Shown: positions 31,245 through 41,671 of the stretch, piece after piece
Layout: each line of letters starts with the position of its first letter
Numbering within the stretch: position 1 is the first letter of the stretch
Source: Anodontia alba
Taxonomy: Eukaryota > Mollusca > Bivalvia > Lucinida > Lucinidae
NCBI GenBank assembly: GCA_964016985.1
Contig: OZ024821.1
Span: 10,064,550 to 10,128,549 of the forward strand
Direction of reading: 5' to 3'
Length of the DNA: 64,000 nt
Position numbers and translations under genes: made by a program
The notes under the pieces: generated by a model
What the model saw: the letters and a program-made list of their open reading frames with translations, nothing else
What the model was told of the DNA's origin: nothing
Databases searched by the model: none

Positions 31245-32523
31245 CGAGGGCAATTCAATAAGTAGCCAGCCTATCGCATTTCCAATTGACTGAGACACCC
31301 AAGATTTTCAAGCCTTGTTTCAATACATGTTTTAGGCCTGAGGGCAAAATTGCACCCTTATCGTGTCATTCACTCATAAGATATTCAATGTCAAATATGG
31401 CTAGCGATGCAAAAGTAAGCTTTTCGTCAAAACTTATGTACCGTGCTGTAATTCGGTACTTGTATTTAAAAGGGAAAACAGGTCCGGAAATACATTGCGA
31501 GTTGACCAATGCTCATGGGTCTTCTGCACCATCGTATGCACAAGTTAAATTCTGGGTTAGGGAATTCAAACGCAGTAAAACCTCTTTAGAAGACGAAACC
31601 AGGTCAGGACGCCCATCAGATGCCACCGATGAAGAAATGTGTAACAAAGTAAGGGATCTGGTGTCCTTTGATAGGCGAATTAAGGTGGAAGAAATACGAA
31701 TGCATTACACATTTCACATGGTAGCGTTTCAACAACTTTACATGATCGCTAGGGTATGCACAAGCTAACAGTCCGTTGGGTCCCAAAATCCCTAAGCGAC
31801 GAGCAAATGGCAACCAGAGCATCAGTATACAGCGCATTGTTAAAGCGGTTTAGGTCAAAGGAAGATGATTTCCTTTCACGTCTGGTGACTGTAGATGAGA
31901 CCTGGGTCCATTATTATGAGCCAGAGAATACTCAGTCGCCAGAGTGTAGGGCCGGTGTCTCCGAGGCCAAAGATGTTCAAAACGCAGCCCTCTGCTGGCA
32001 AGGTGATGGCAAGTGAATTTGAGGATGCACAAGGCGTTTTTATGATGGACTTTCTGGCAAAGAAAAGTACAATAACAGGTGCGTATTATGCAAACTTGCT
32101 CGACTAACTGAGAATTGTGATCCGTGAAAAACGCCGAGGTAAACTTTCCAAAGGGATTCTGCTCCAACAGGACAATGCGAGAGTCCACACTTGCAAAATT
32201 GCAATGGGTGCTGTTGAGCGGAAAGGGTACGAGCTAATACCGCACCCCGCTTATTCTCCGGACTTAGCTCCTAGTGACTATTTCCTATTCCTAAACTTGA
32301 AAAGGGATATCCGTGGACGTCATTTCCGGTCCAACGAAGAAGTCGTGGCGGCAGTTGAGGAGTGGGTCAGAGACAAGGACCCTGGCTTCTTCAGTTCTGG
32401 GCTGATGGCACTGGAACACCGTTGGTCCAAGTGCACCATTCTAGAGGGCAATTACATCGAAAAAGAAGAGATCGATCTCACCCAGAAATAAGTTAGGCTG
32501 GTTTTTTTATTGACTCGCCCTCG
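31245..32523 (+). mobile_element. Mariner-type DNA transposon, copy 2
   Basis: A 1279-bp element that starts CGAGGGCAATTCAATAAGTA and ends TATTGACTCGCCCTCG, with TA on both sides (31243-31244, 32524-32525). It carries a broken transposase gene on the plus strand, related to copy 1 at 2013-3293. Confidence 0.95.
31388..32491 (+). pseudogene. Broken mariner transposase (DD34D), several frameshifts
   Basis: The start MSNMASDAKVSFSSKLMYRA parallels copy 1. The DNA-binding half runs in one frame to about 31700 (SGRPSDATDEEMCNKVRDLV), then shifts near 31695-31755, losing part of the second helix-turn-helix. A second frame (HKLTVRWVPKSLSDEQ) holds the first catalytic Asp in LVTVDETWVHYYE. A third covers FKTQPSAGKVMASEFEDAQG, and the last has QQDNARVHT and AYSPDLAPSDYFLFL and ends EEIDLTQK at a TAA. 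Residues QQDN-34-PSD keep the DD34D spacing. Unlike copy 1, the C-terminal 124 codons are intact here. The copy is inactive. Confidence 0.93.
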
Positions 32524-32634
32524 TACTTCCGGGTTGAGAACAAATCTATATGCGCCTGTCTTTAGCACGATAAGGGTATTGCACGTAGATAACTTAACCC
32601 TGATCGTACTAAACCCGGATATTCCTGCATTTGC

Positions 32635-32705
32635 TAACAGTATAGCTCCAGATCAGTTGGCTTCTAGAAGCCAACTGATCTGGATCTACACTGTTTGTCG
32701 TTATG
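32635..32705. repeat. Family D-like hairpin
   Basis: CTCCAGATCAGTTGGCTTCT and its perfect complement AGAAGCCAACTGATCTGGA, then ACACTGTTTGTC. Confidence 0.75.
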
Positions 32706-32849
32706 TATGTGAATTTGTATCGACAATAAGGATCATGTAACCTAATTGGCTAAAATTAGAAGTGGGCGTGGAATCTTTATTTATTCAGCATGGCAAGAGT
32801 TAATCTTGATCTTTTAATTATGCTCTATCAAGGTATTTGTATTTTTGTT

Positions 32850-33085
32850 AACCCATTGTAGTCGGGAGACCCCTAAAATAGTAACAGTGCAAACCCAGTG
32901 CAGACCCAGATCAGACGCCGCAAAACGCGGCGTCTGATCAGGGTCTTCACTGTTTGCAAATACTTCAGCCATTTTTCTCTAGGAATATCTAAATCTCATA
33001 GCCTCAAGTACCTAAAATTGAAATTGGACTCTTTCAATAAATAGTGTGGGAGACGGAGCTCATTCAGTCTACAATGGGTTAATGT
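32850..33085. repeat. Family D repeat, long form
   Basis: The hairpin GACCCAGATCAGACGCCGC...GCGGCGTCTGATCAGG lies at 32900-32945. The outer parts AACCCATTGTAG and CTACAATGGGTTAA are inverted. A reverse-oriented relative is at 53490-53715, sharing CCATTTTTCTCTAGGAATAT in complement. Confidence 0.8.
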
Positions 33086-33104
33086 ATACATGAACCTTCT
33101 GAAA

Positions 33105-33345
33105 CAAAATGAGCCGCAACGTGAGGAAACGTACCTTCTGTCATATGCGTCCAGCGAAGACTCAAATCAGCCTGCGCATTGGCGCAGTCTGATCAGAGTC
33201 TTCGTTGTCCACATGAAGAAACGTTGCATTCTAGGCTATCCAAAATGGGTCCAGGGAAGATTCTGATCAGGCGGCGTCAATGCGCGGCTGATCTGATTCT
33301 TCGCTGGGAGCAGATATCTGCAAGTACGTTTTCTAACGTTGCGGT
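33105..33345. repeat. Family F repeat, nearly complete
   Basis: It has AACGTGAGGAAACGTACCTT, GCGTCCAGCGAAGACTC, GGCGCAGTCTGATCAGAGTC, CACATGAAGAAACGTTGCAT and an inverted second half GATTCTGATCAGGCGGCG, ending CGTTTTCTAACGTTGCGGTT. Confidence 0.85.
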
Positions 33346-33743
33346 TCAATTAGGTTCAAACCAAAATACCCCTACAAGGTGACCCAGAGCTAAGGTGTAC
33401 CCTCAAATTACTACATACAAAACAAGGCCCAGGTCAGCTTTCTTGCACGCGTAATTTGATTAGAATCTGCTCTGTTCATCTGCATATGAGAATGCCCTGA
33501 CGAGAAGTAAAATTTGGATTATCCTGACGAAAAGAAGAATTTGGTTTGCCTTATCGACGCGAAGGGTAATAATGTATTTTGCTAGTGCTAAGGTACTGTA
33601 ACTTGCCTAGGCTCATAGTCTACATGCTTTTTTGCACAAGAATCTGCATGTCCACAAAAACTTTGATTAGATCTTAGATGAGCAGGCTTTTTTAGGTCCC
33701 TTCCCTTTTCGATGCATGCAGAGCCCCTCGACAGATGTACCAT

Positions 33744-33851
33744 CCCATCGGACATATGACATTTATACAACGTCGTATCAATATCGACGCAACGTTATGA
33801 CGTTGCATTGACGTTGATGCGATGTTGTCTTAACGTTGCGTGCCCGCTGGG
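33744..33851. mobile_element. Family B MITE B5 with AT duplication
   Basis: It starts CCCATCGGACATATGACATT and ends GCGTGCCCGCTGGG. AT flanks both ends (33742-33743, 33852-33853). Confidence 0.9.
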
Positions 33852-33895
33852 ATTACCCTACAGGTGATATATCAATGAAAAAGTTCGATAATTCG

Positions 33896-34156
33896 ACCAT
33901 TCTAGTTTAGTTACTGCTTTGCGAATTGGCTGTATACTAGTTCCTAACTTTTCATCTGAAAGCTGAAGACCAGAAACCAGTACCGACCAGTAGTTGCTCT
34001 ACTTAGTCCCAGCTCTACTTAGTCCCAGGTAACCGGAGGAGCCAAAGGGGGTGGTGATTTTAACTTCCGGGTGTACTCCTGAGATGTGGCTGGCTGAGAA
34101 TTATACAAGTTGTGATAGCCAATTCGCAAAACAGCAACCAAACCACTGAGAATGGT
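33896..34156. mobile_element. Inverted-repeat MITE with GCGAATTGGCT arms
   Basis: ACCATTCTAGTTTAGTTACT and TTTGCGAATTGGCTGTA on the left match, inverted, TAGCCAATTCGCAAAACAGC and CACTGAGAATGGT on the right. Only one copy was seen. Confidence 0.75.
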
Positions 34157-34445
34157 GGAATGATCAAGCTCCTTGAATGTAAAATCGCTGCAGGATATCT
34201 TAAAAGCTACGTTATAGAATTGGACCTGTAACATTAAAAAGTAAAACAGACAATGTCTAAATCAATCTGATTATTATCCTATGTTTACTTTGTTATCTAC
34301 AGTAACATCTGACAGGCATCAATGAGGGGTCATCTCTGATGACCTTTCCTCGAACCAATCAAATTCACGCTTTCAGAATTTTGAAAGCGACTTAGACATG
34401 CGCACTGCTCTGTCGTTGCTAATGTCAACTGGAGAATGAACCAAG

Positions 34446-34911
34446 ATGGCGACGCCCAGAAAATTGTATTTCTTAAAAGACGTTTGCGCTATCTGTGGAT
34501 TTTCTTTCATTCAAAAGCAAAAAATGAGCGACCGATCAGAGAAATTAATGAAACATTGAAACAAAAAACTGCGCCTCACAAAGGATAAGTTGAAGTTGGT
34601 CGCGGATGTTCTGAAAGACGATTTTAGCGACCTTGATTTGACGGTAGGTCAGCATTCTATTTGTGTGACCTGTTTCCGATAACCGAATTGAGTATGTAAC
34701 GAGTGCTATGATTGGTTCGCTTAAAAATAGCGATTTCGAACTTTCCAGCGTCATTGAAGATGACCTCAGGTCAGTGACTGTCAGATCTTGTAATAGATTA
34801 AGAGCGGATTTCAATCAGATTGTGTCTAAATCAGAGTGTGTACTATTACTTGATATACTCTATAGTATCCGTATGCGCAACGAACGCTCTGCTAAACACC
34901 ACTTTTCATAA
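34446..34911 (+). pseudogene. Broken ORF with CxxC pairs, unidentified
   Basis: After ACCAAGATGG the frame reads MATPRKLYFLKDVCAICGFS, then a stop within 40 codons. After the stop KLRLTKDKLKLVADVLKDDF and TVGQHSICVTCF follow in the same frame, then a shift leads to RIEYVTSAMIGSLKNSDFEL and SVIEDDLRSVTVRSCNRLRA. The CAICG and CVTCF pairs could form a treble-clef-like zinc site as in ZAD-type domains; that is inference. CCAAT (complement ATTGG) is present upstream near 34354. It may be a decayed first exon or an ORF of an unidentified element. Confidence 0.4.
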
Positions 34912-34923
34912 GGGAAACATATT

Positions 34924-35065
34924 TGTGACTTCCTGTTTGCTTTCCCATTAGCCAAGGCCTTTCTGAAAAGGGACTACTCTAAAAGCAAAGAGCCAAGGGG
35001 AGCAAATTCCTTCCTTTTGGAATAGATCCGTTTTCATAAGGAGGCAAAAACAGTTTTAGATAGTA
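34924..35065. repeat. Family K repeat, clearest copy
   Basis: ACTTCCTGTTTGCTTTCCCA, TTTCTGAAAAGGGACTACTC, GGGGAGCAAATTCCTTCCTT and an inverted GGAATAGATCCGTTTTCATA, then GGAGGCAAAAACAGTTTTAG. Confidence 0.65.
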
Positions 35066-35149
35066 ACCTCTCCTTGAAAGTGTATTCACTGCCCACGAGA
35101 GGGCAATAATCTGGGCCTTCGATATTGACAAGAGTCTGTTTCACAACCC

Positions 35150-35430
35150 TCATCATATGAGCCTCGCCAAGCAAAAGATGTGCCTTCGGGGCATGCGAAG
35201 ACAGCGAAGGCCCAGATCAGAGAGCGCGGACGCGCAGTCTGATCAGTTCATTCGTTGTCCGCTGCCAGAATCATTGGCTACTATATAATGTATCAATGGA
35301 GAACAAAAGCCGGGATGAGACATTGCGCATGCGCAGGATGATGTGAATCCTAACATGTTAGCGCATGCTCGTAGCACATTTTCGCTTGACATGGTCTTTA
35401 CATCTTTGCATGTCTCCAGCAACTTTACCA
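35150..35430. repeat. Family M repeat
   Basis: TGTGCCTTCGGGGCATGCGA, GCGCAGTCTGATCAG, GTATCAATGGAGAACAAAAG and GCGCATGCTCG follow the same order as at 8335-8610. Confidence 0.65.
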
Positions 35431-35584
35431 TTTTACCAAAATGGATTTGGTCGTAACATGGACGTAACATGGGCTGTTCGTCATTGCTGACGTATTCTTA
35501 GCATGCGTAGCGCAAGAAAACTGTGTTTATACATTATACAGGCAAGGAAAGCACAGATCAGTCTGATCGAGCAGTCGTTTCCTG

Positions 35585-35617
35585 CTTACGCACCCCCGCC
35601 CCCCCCCCCCCCCCCCC
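35585..35617. repeat. C-rich run
   Basis: More than 25 C with a few breaks. Confidence 0.9.
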
Positions 35618-35884
35618 ACCTTTGGGTTCTCTTGAATTTTATCAACGAAGAGAAGTCCCTGATCATAGACTGCTCGGGTGTGCAGGCTAATCTGGGCCTT
35701 CATTATTTGTATTGCATAAAACCTATCTTCTTTGCTAACTAAATCATGCTTTTGACAATGTTACGCCTTCCATTATACTCAGAATGGACTCTTCTACCAT
35801 AACTCTTTGGACCGGTCGATTTCCAATTGTAGGGGTGTCTGGCTTGGTTGAGGGTTATTACTAATTATAGAAATTCCTGTACTT

Positions 35885-35995
35885 AATGCAAACAGTGTAG
35901 ACCCAGATCAGACGCCGCGTTCTGTGGCGTCTGATCTTGGTCTACACGGTTTACAAAGATCCCATTTATGGGACGCTAGGCTTAAATGGGTTAAT
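35885..35995. repeat. Family D repeat
   Basis: GTGTAGACCCAGATCAGACG and GGCGTCTGATCTTGGTCTAC form the hairpin; CCCATTTATGGGACGCTAGG follows as at 8938. Confidence 0.8.
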
Positions 35996-36084
35996 CGAGG
36001 CCAGAACACGAAAAGTTTGGAAGATAATGTAACGTTTTATTGTTATAATCATCTGTAAATAAGCATTTATCACATATATGGTAC

Positions 36085-36240
36085 AACATGAGAAAACCCA
36101 CCTTATGACTTGCACGCAGCGAAGACTGAGATCAGCTTGCACACCACTACAGTCTGGACCGTCTTCGACGGGCGTTTTATGGATAGCCAGTTAAGGAGCC
36201 GAGGAGTTTGGGCAAGACAGCGATTTCTCTGATCAGGCTG
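36085..36240. repeat. Family F repeat, degraded
   Basis: CACGCAGCGAAGACTGAGAT, TACAGTCTGGACCGTCTTC and GATTTCTCTGATCAGGCTGC keep the family order. Confidence 0.55.
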
Positions 36241-37039
36241 CGTTACATGTATAAGTTAAGAGTTCATCAATAAAGCTAATATATATATAATACTACTAAA
36301 TCCTCTGCAAAAGAATTAACACGGAAGAAAGAAATAGAGTCGATCTTAATTTTACAATTTCAAGTATCATAACATTATGCTAACGTATCTATGTAAATTG
36401 TGTACTTCTTAGTCATAACTATAAGTAAGCTTTGTTTAAACCAAGCATATTTATAGTTTTCCAATTACTCCAGAAACACATGAGTTGTGGGTACTCATTA
36501 AAAGCGAGACGCTTGTAATGGATACATGTACCCACACTTTATGTACATTGTATTTATGGAGAAAAAAAAATGTGTTTCTTTTGATGCCACTCAGATCGGA
36601 AAGCGGCGTCTGATTAGGCTCTGCACTGTTTCCCGCACATCGAGCCGTAGAAAAATGGAGAAGTTTTTAAGAAATAGGACCAGAATGGTATGGAGCTAAG
36701 GTGTCGCATACGGTAAATACGGTATATTCAGTTGTAAATGAATCAAAACAGAACCAAAGTCATCAAGTTTCCTATAATGAAAAATAAATCAATAGTTCGG
36801 AAGACAAAGTAGACTTCATCCAACAAATAAATGGTTCCTGCTAGAGTGATCGAAAACCCTTACAGGAAGCACTTGCAGTTTCCAGTTTAACTATTTAAAT
36901 TATTTTTTAAAAAAAACGGGGTAAGCGTTTTATATAAAATCCACGCAATGGAGTTGTTTAAAATCAGCCTGGCAGTAGTTTTACAAAATATTATAATATG
37001 CATATAATCTGTTTTAATGATAAAATACGTAAATGGATT

Positions 37040-37210
37040 ACCGTGTTTACCCAAAGAATTCAAACCCCTTACTCCTTACCGTTTGAAAGCGTTCCTTTTA
37101 CTGCCTGCAGGTGTGTTTTAAAAACTGCTGGTGGTGACAATGTAAACCCTTGTCAGATGCCGCGTTCAGCGGCGCCTCATCTGAGTCTGCACTGTTTGCT
37201 CAGATCTGTG
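37040..37210 (-). repeat. Family D repeat, reverse orientation
   Basis: TACCGTGTTTACCC, CTTACTCCTTACCG, then CTTGTCAGATGCCGCG and GCGGCGCCTCATCTGAGTCT, CACTGTTTGC. Confidence 0.75.
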
Positions 37211-37609
37211 TGTCCGAAAACTTTGGACAAAGAGAGTATAGTCAGTACATTATAAAACAAAACTACCTTAATCCTCTCTCCCTCAAGTTTCCAAAGTAGA
37301 TTATTCCAGGTTTGAATTTATACGAACACTTAGTTGCAAACAGGGTATGAATCATAAAGGGAGACCAAAATGACAAACAGTATAGACCCAGATTAGGCGG
37401 ATCTCTACACCATTTGCGTTTGTCTATTTTGGTAAACAGGATGGAAAGGGTAAATATGCTAACGATAGTGAAACGCAAATTTCGTCATATTCAAGAAATG
37501 CTGTCTGAATACTGTTGGCAATAACTTGATGCATAACAATTGAAAATGGCCGTATGGTATACGCAAAAAAGCGAATAACCAGATTACTCTGCGCATGCGA
37601 GAAGTCTGA

Positions 37610-37847
37610 CCCCGAGGTTATGAAACTTTTTCATGCTCAACTCAGCTGAGGATGAAATTTGTCCTGCTAATAAATCTCAAATTACGAACAATTGCAAATT
37701 ATTTCTCGCTAAATATTGCTGAGCATGAAAATTTCTCTGCTAATAAATATGAAAATGCCAGCTATTGTTGGCATTCTCATATTTGTTAGCAGAGAAAATT
37801 TCATGCTCAGCTGAGTTGAGCATAAAAGAAGTTTTATAACCTCGGGG
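37610..37847. mobile_element. Inverted-repeat MITE, 238 bp, CCCCGAGGTTAT ends
   Basis: CCCCGAGGTTATGAAACTTT and AGTTTTATAACCTCGGGG are terminal inverted repeats. Inner palindromes include TTTCATGCTCAGCTGAG and TGCCAGCTATTGTTGGCA. Single copy here. Confidence 0.88.
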
Positions 37848-37949
37848 CCTGATGAAGTTGCTCTCTTTTCTTGAATAAAATCTTCAGTATACTTTGCTTC
37901 TGCAAGCGGGCAACGAAGGCCCTGATCAAACTGTGCGCCCGTGTATTGC

Positions 37950-38229
37950 CATCACGAAAATATGCCTATATAATGTTGACCCCCGTAAACTCCATTTTTA
38001 TATAGTAAAACTGGGGTTTACAGGGTATATATTATTTTTCTTATGTCTGCTAAAAGACATAGATTGTGGGTGCTCGTTAGAACCGCCTCGCCAAGGAGAT
38101 TCTAACGAGGACCCACAATCTATATTTTGAGCAGAACTATGAAAAAAATCAGATTTTTTATCTGATTTTTTTTTTCAGTTTTTGGAAGTAAAATTTTGTA
38201 TATATTTGAATAGGCGTGTTTTCGTAATG
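37950..38229 (-). mobile_element. Family A element A5
   Basis: In reverse orientation it starts CATCACGAAAATATGCCTAT and ends GGCGTGTTTTCGTAATG. The hairpin tip is reduced (CGCCTCGCCAAGGAGATTC). The flanks TTGC and TCAA show no duplication. Confidence 0.93.
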
Positions 38230-38348
38230 TCAATCAGAGCATTCGTTGCCCGTATATGATATAAAGGTCATTTTACCAATTCAGAATCACGTAAAAAATA
38301 AAGACAGTTTTGTTGATAATAACCCTGAACTTATTAGAGTTAATCTTG

Positions 38349-38500
38349 CTAATATAGATATAAATACAACCTTGTCCGGTGATCGGTGACCTGGTATAAA
38401 TTTTCTGATTTACTCGTATGTTATACAGTTGGGAACCAGAAGTCTCAGGTCACCGGACAAGGTTATATATTTATCTATATATGCCTTGTCCGTCTCTTAT
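38349..38500. mobile_element. Family E element E2
   Basis: CCTTGTCCGGTGATCGGTGA and AGTCTCAGGTCACCGGACAA are inverted arms. TATAGATATAAATACAA and TTATATATTTATCTATATA extend them. Confidence 0.88.
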
Positions 38501-38782
38501 TTATTGTGGTGTTAGTTATTAACATCATTGATAATATATTTCATATTTATGAGAATCCGCCATTCCTGGTAAACATAAACCCAATGGAGCGTTTATCATC
38601 GTCATTCGCGTACGTAAGTCATTGTTAAGACCAGTTCGCATTTTTAGCTGGAGTTGTTATCCAAGTTGCTTGTTGTCCGATAGTATTCGAACTGATTCGA
38701 GTATTTCCGTGGTTCTGTGCCGAACGCAAGCGAATTTCATCGCCGAACGAATACCTGCAGCAAACGTTGATGGAAACCCAGA

Positions 38783-39283
38783 TCAGCCAGTTTTAATATT
38801 CAAGCTGTATTTAGTCCTGATCAGATCGACCACTTGAGATTTTGTCAAATGTTTGATTTCTTTCTTACGTGTTTCTATCTTACTAGCAACGATTTCCGCT
38901 ACGGAAGCCTCTGACTCGCGAGCTCGGAAAAATAGTCTATCTTTAACTATATCCCACAGTGAACCCTCCGATCGTCTCTTGTTTTTTGCCTCTTTCACAG
39001 TGAAAAATTGTGCAGTGGGTTTTTCTACATCCACGGATGTGTGTCGTCTATTGTTCGATGCTTTCAAACCGACCGAGGCTTCAGTAGAATATTTTCGGTA
39101 GAAATATTCTTTTTTGCATTCTCTTGGCTGCGATTTTATCTGTCCACGTGACATTTTTCTTCTGAGTGTTCGCATTACATCTTCAAACATATCTTCTGTT
39201 ATACCGCCAGTTTCGGTTTCATTATCACTGTCCTTTTCTGAAGTCTGCAAAAGCATATCGATTGCATTTGTAATGTATTTCAT
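38783..39283 (-). CDS. Unrecognised 166-aa protein, paralogue 2
   Basis: The minus-strand ATG at 39283 opens MKYITNAIDMLLQTSEKDSD and the frame ends LNIKTG at 38783, without interruption. Features parallel paralogue 1 (4843-5331): an acidic stretch after residue 14 (SEKDSDNETETG), a TEDMFEDVMRTLRRKMSRGQ helix-like segment, NRRHTSVDV in the middle, then KRRSEGSLWDIVKDRLFFRA and a basic end (ASKIETRKKEIKHLTKSQVV). Conserved positions concentrate in RARxSExSV, KIExRxKEI, HLTxxQ and KYxLNxKTG. There is no signal peptide or membrane span. Retention of both frames despite strong sequence divergence argues for past or present selection. Function unknown; a host gene is favoured over an element ORF because no terminal repeats surround either copy. 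Confidence 0.62.
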   Translation of the reverse strand: MKYITNAIDMLLQTSEKDSDNETETGGITEDMFEDVMRTLRRKMSRGQIKSQPRECKKEYFYRKYSTEASVGLKASNNRRHTSVDVEKPTAQFFTVKEAKNKRRSEGSLWDIVKDRLFFRARESEASVAEIVASKIETRKKEIKHLTKSQVVDLIRTKYSLNIKTG

Positions 39284-39356
39284 CTTTCTGTTATAGTTAA
39301 GCGTCGTCTAAGAGAAATAGCCAGACCAGATCATTTGGCTCAGAACTGAAGTTCTC

Positions 39357-39375
39357 TGGTATTTATATATAGTAT
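39357..39375 (-). promoter_or_regulatory. TATA-like box upstream of paralogue 2
   Basis: On the minus strand TACTATATATAAATACC lies about 85 bp before the ATG at 39283. It parallels the TATAAAT-containing stretch before paralogue 1. Confidence 0.45.
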
Positions 39376-39504
39376 GGCGTGTCGCAAGTACACGATTCTG
39401 CGTCACTTTCAACAATAATATGACGAGTTATATAATTTATCAGGAACGCATTCCTGACACGCGCATATTCTAAAATATGATAAGTATTGGAATAGAAAGG
39501 CATG

Positions 39505-39690
39505 AACAAACAGTGCAGACCCAGATCAGACGCCGCGTCCGCGGCGTCTGATCTGGATCTACGCTGTTTGCCACTCATCCAGCAATTTTAAGACGCAGAA
39601 ATAAGTAGTGAAATGCAAGTGTTAAACTTTTGGACAAGCATGGCAAGGAGTCAAGGTGTCACAGTATTTATGCTCTATACGGTATTGGCC
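39505..39690. repeat. Family D repeat, good copy
   Basis: GTGCAGACCCAGATCAGACG and GCGGCGTCTGATCTGGATCT make the hairpin. CACTCATCCAGCAATTTTAA, GGACAAGCATGGCAAGGAGT, CAAGGTGTCACAGTATTTAT and ATACGGTA complete the right part. Confidence 0.85.
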
Positions 39691-40061
39691 GTGTCAAGCG
39701 TAATGCTGTCTTAGGGCATATAGGATTTGCAGTGATTTATTTCATCTCGTAGCGGCCCTTTCCCCCTATCGCCCATACAGTCAACAGTTTCCAAATGAGG
39801 GCATTTAGCGAACAGCGAATATACCGATCACAGGGCGCACGTACACTGACGCGAAACCTAATGTGCTCTTCGCTGTTCTCATATGCCCCGAAGATACCTT
39901 TTTGTGTACAGTTGTAACATGACCATTATATTCCAATTATAGCGAGATAACGTCATGGTTTTAATTTCAGTCATTATTTCTTTTATTTTTTCAATGTTCT
40001 CGTCGTTTCTCTCTGCTAAAGTATGATTTTCCTAGGAATTCTTCACAGTTATTTTCGTTTA

Positions 40062-40246
40062 ACGGCTAGCAGTCTGAGTAAAACTTCAGCAGACAACATT
40101 TGAAATATTTTTATTTTACCCAGAAAACAGGATTTGACATTTCATGCAAATTATCTCCAATGGAGACAATTTGCATGAAATGTCAAATCCTGTTTTCTGG
40201 GAATAATAAGAAAATATGAATTTGTCGTCTGTTGAATTGACCTAGA
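40062..40246. mobile_element. Family H element H1
   Basis: AAACAGGATTTGACATTTCA and TGAAATGTCAAATCCTGTTT enclose GCAAATTATCTCC/GGAGACAATTTGC. The outer ends CAGCAGACAACATT and TTTGTCGTCTGTTG are inverted. Copy H2 is at 46178-46368. Confidence 0.9.
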
Positions 40247-40259
40247 GAGTGGTTACGGT

Positions 40260-41160
40260 GAGTGGTTACGGTTAACTAACTGCACGCCAACAGAACAAAA
40301 GGGTCTTTAAAGGTGGCTGGGGTGAGATGGATGTTTACGGCCTATCTAAGATCTGCCTGCGTCTTTCTTCGTCCGCAATATGTCTTTGTTTAAGACTTCG
40401 AAACGATACATGAGGGAATATTTTTGACGTGATTTTGTACATAAGGCAATGTTTGCAGCCTGCAAGTTTTTTCCCATGTCTTAGAAGCCTTTCACAAATA
40501 TACTCAAAGGCAATAAAAAGTATACAGTTTCGAGTTTTGAGTACCGGCTCGTGTTGTACATTATTCGTTAAAATGTTTTCATGGTGATTTTGGTCAAACG
40601 TCTATCTTTGAAATCACAAAGGTAATCATTTCGCAGTCATAAATTATGGAGTTATGAGTCCTTAATTAAAAACAGCTTTTCCAGTCGAGTTAAACAGCTT
40701 TCCAGTCATAACTCGTTTTATATAAAACAAACGTCATTTTACTTCTCATAAATGTTTTGCACAAATGTCTGTGAGTAAAACCACAACGTTATTTAATTCC
40801 AAATTCCCGTCAATGACGCCTAGCTGAATTTGAATTTCTTCTCGTCTCAAATTTCTTTGAATGAAAAATATAGGGAAGTTAAAGAGTCTATATCTGAAGT
40901 GGTGTTGGTCATTTTCACCTGAAGTTTTCGAAAAAATGTTGCTTGGCTTAGCCTTCTTGTACCATATACAGATGAAATCTCCTAAAACCGTTTATTTAAC
41001 AGAACAATGTCAATTAATGTCCCGTAGAAATTCATTGCATTCTGTCAGAAGAGGAATGAAAATGTCAAAAGCGTCAAGTCCTTTGTATAGAAATTTGTAC
41101 TCTGTTATGCAGTTGAAACATGTCCTTACAGCATTTTAATCCTTCTATCGGCTAAATGCA
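40260..41160. other. No supported gene
   Basis: AT-rich; a 92-codon plus-strand ORF at 40861-41139 has no motif or relative in the window. Confidence 0.4.
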
Positions 41161-41671
41161 ATACAAATGCATAAATGTTAGTTTTTTTTTTTGTTTTTTT
41201 TTTTTTTGTTTTTTTTTGTTTTTTTTTTGTCCACAATGCAATTTTAAAGGGAAGCAACTCATACGCAAATATTGATATAGACCCCTTATTCGTTTTCGTA
41301 AATGTCATTTCCTTGCTCTGTCATAGAATTTCCTGAAAATTGATGCAAATTGTGCGTAAATGATTGTTTTTAACTATGATAAAAACGATTAATGTACATC
41401 TGTAAAAATTCGACGACAAATAAAAATAAAGTTACCTGTATACTCATTTTTGCCTCTCAGTATATCTTCAACGCTGAAAGGAAAGAATTTGCTCCCAGAG
41501 AGAACAGTCTCTTTTCCTTGAGAATAGCCCGTCCACATTGCGAAGTGGAAGAGGTGGGCGTAAATTTAAACAACATTGTCCTACGGGCTGTATTTATTCC
41601 TCTTAAATTATAGCGGCGAACAAACATTATAAGGTTCCGTGATATTTCACGTGTAGCCATTATTTATACAT

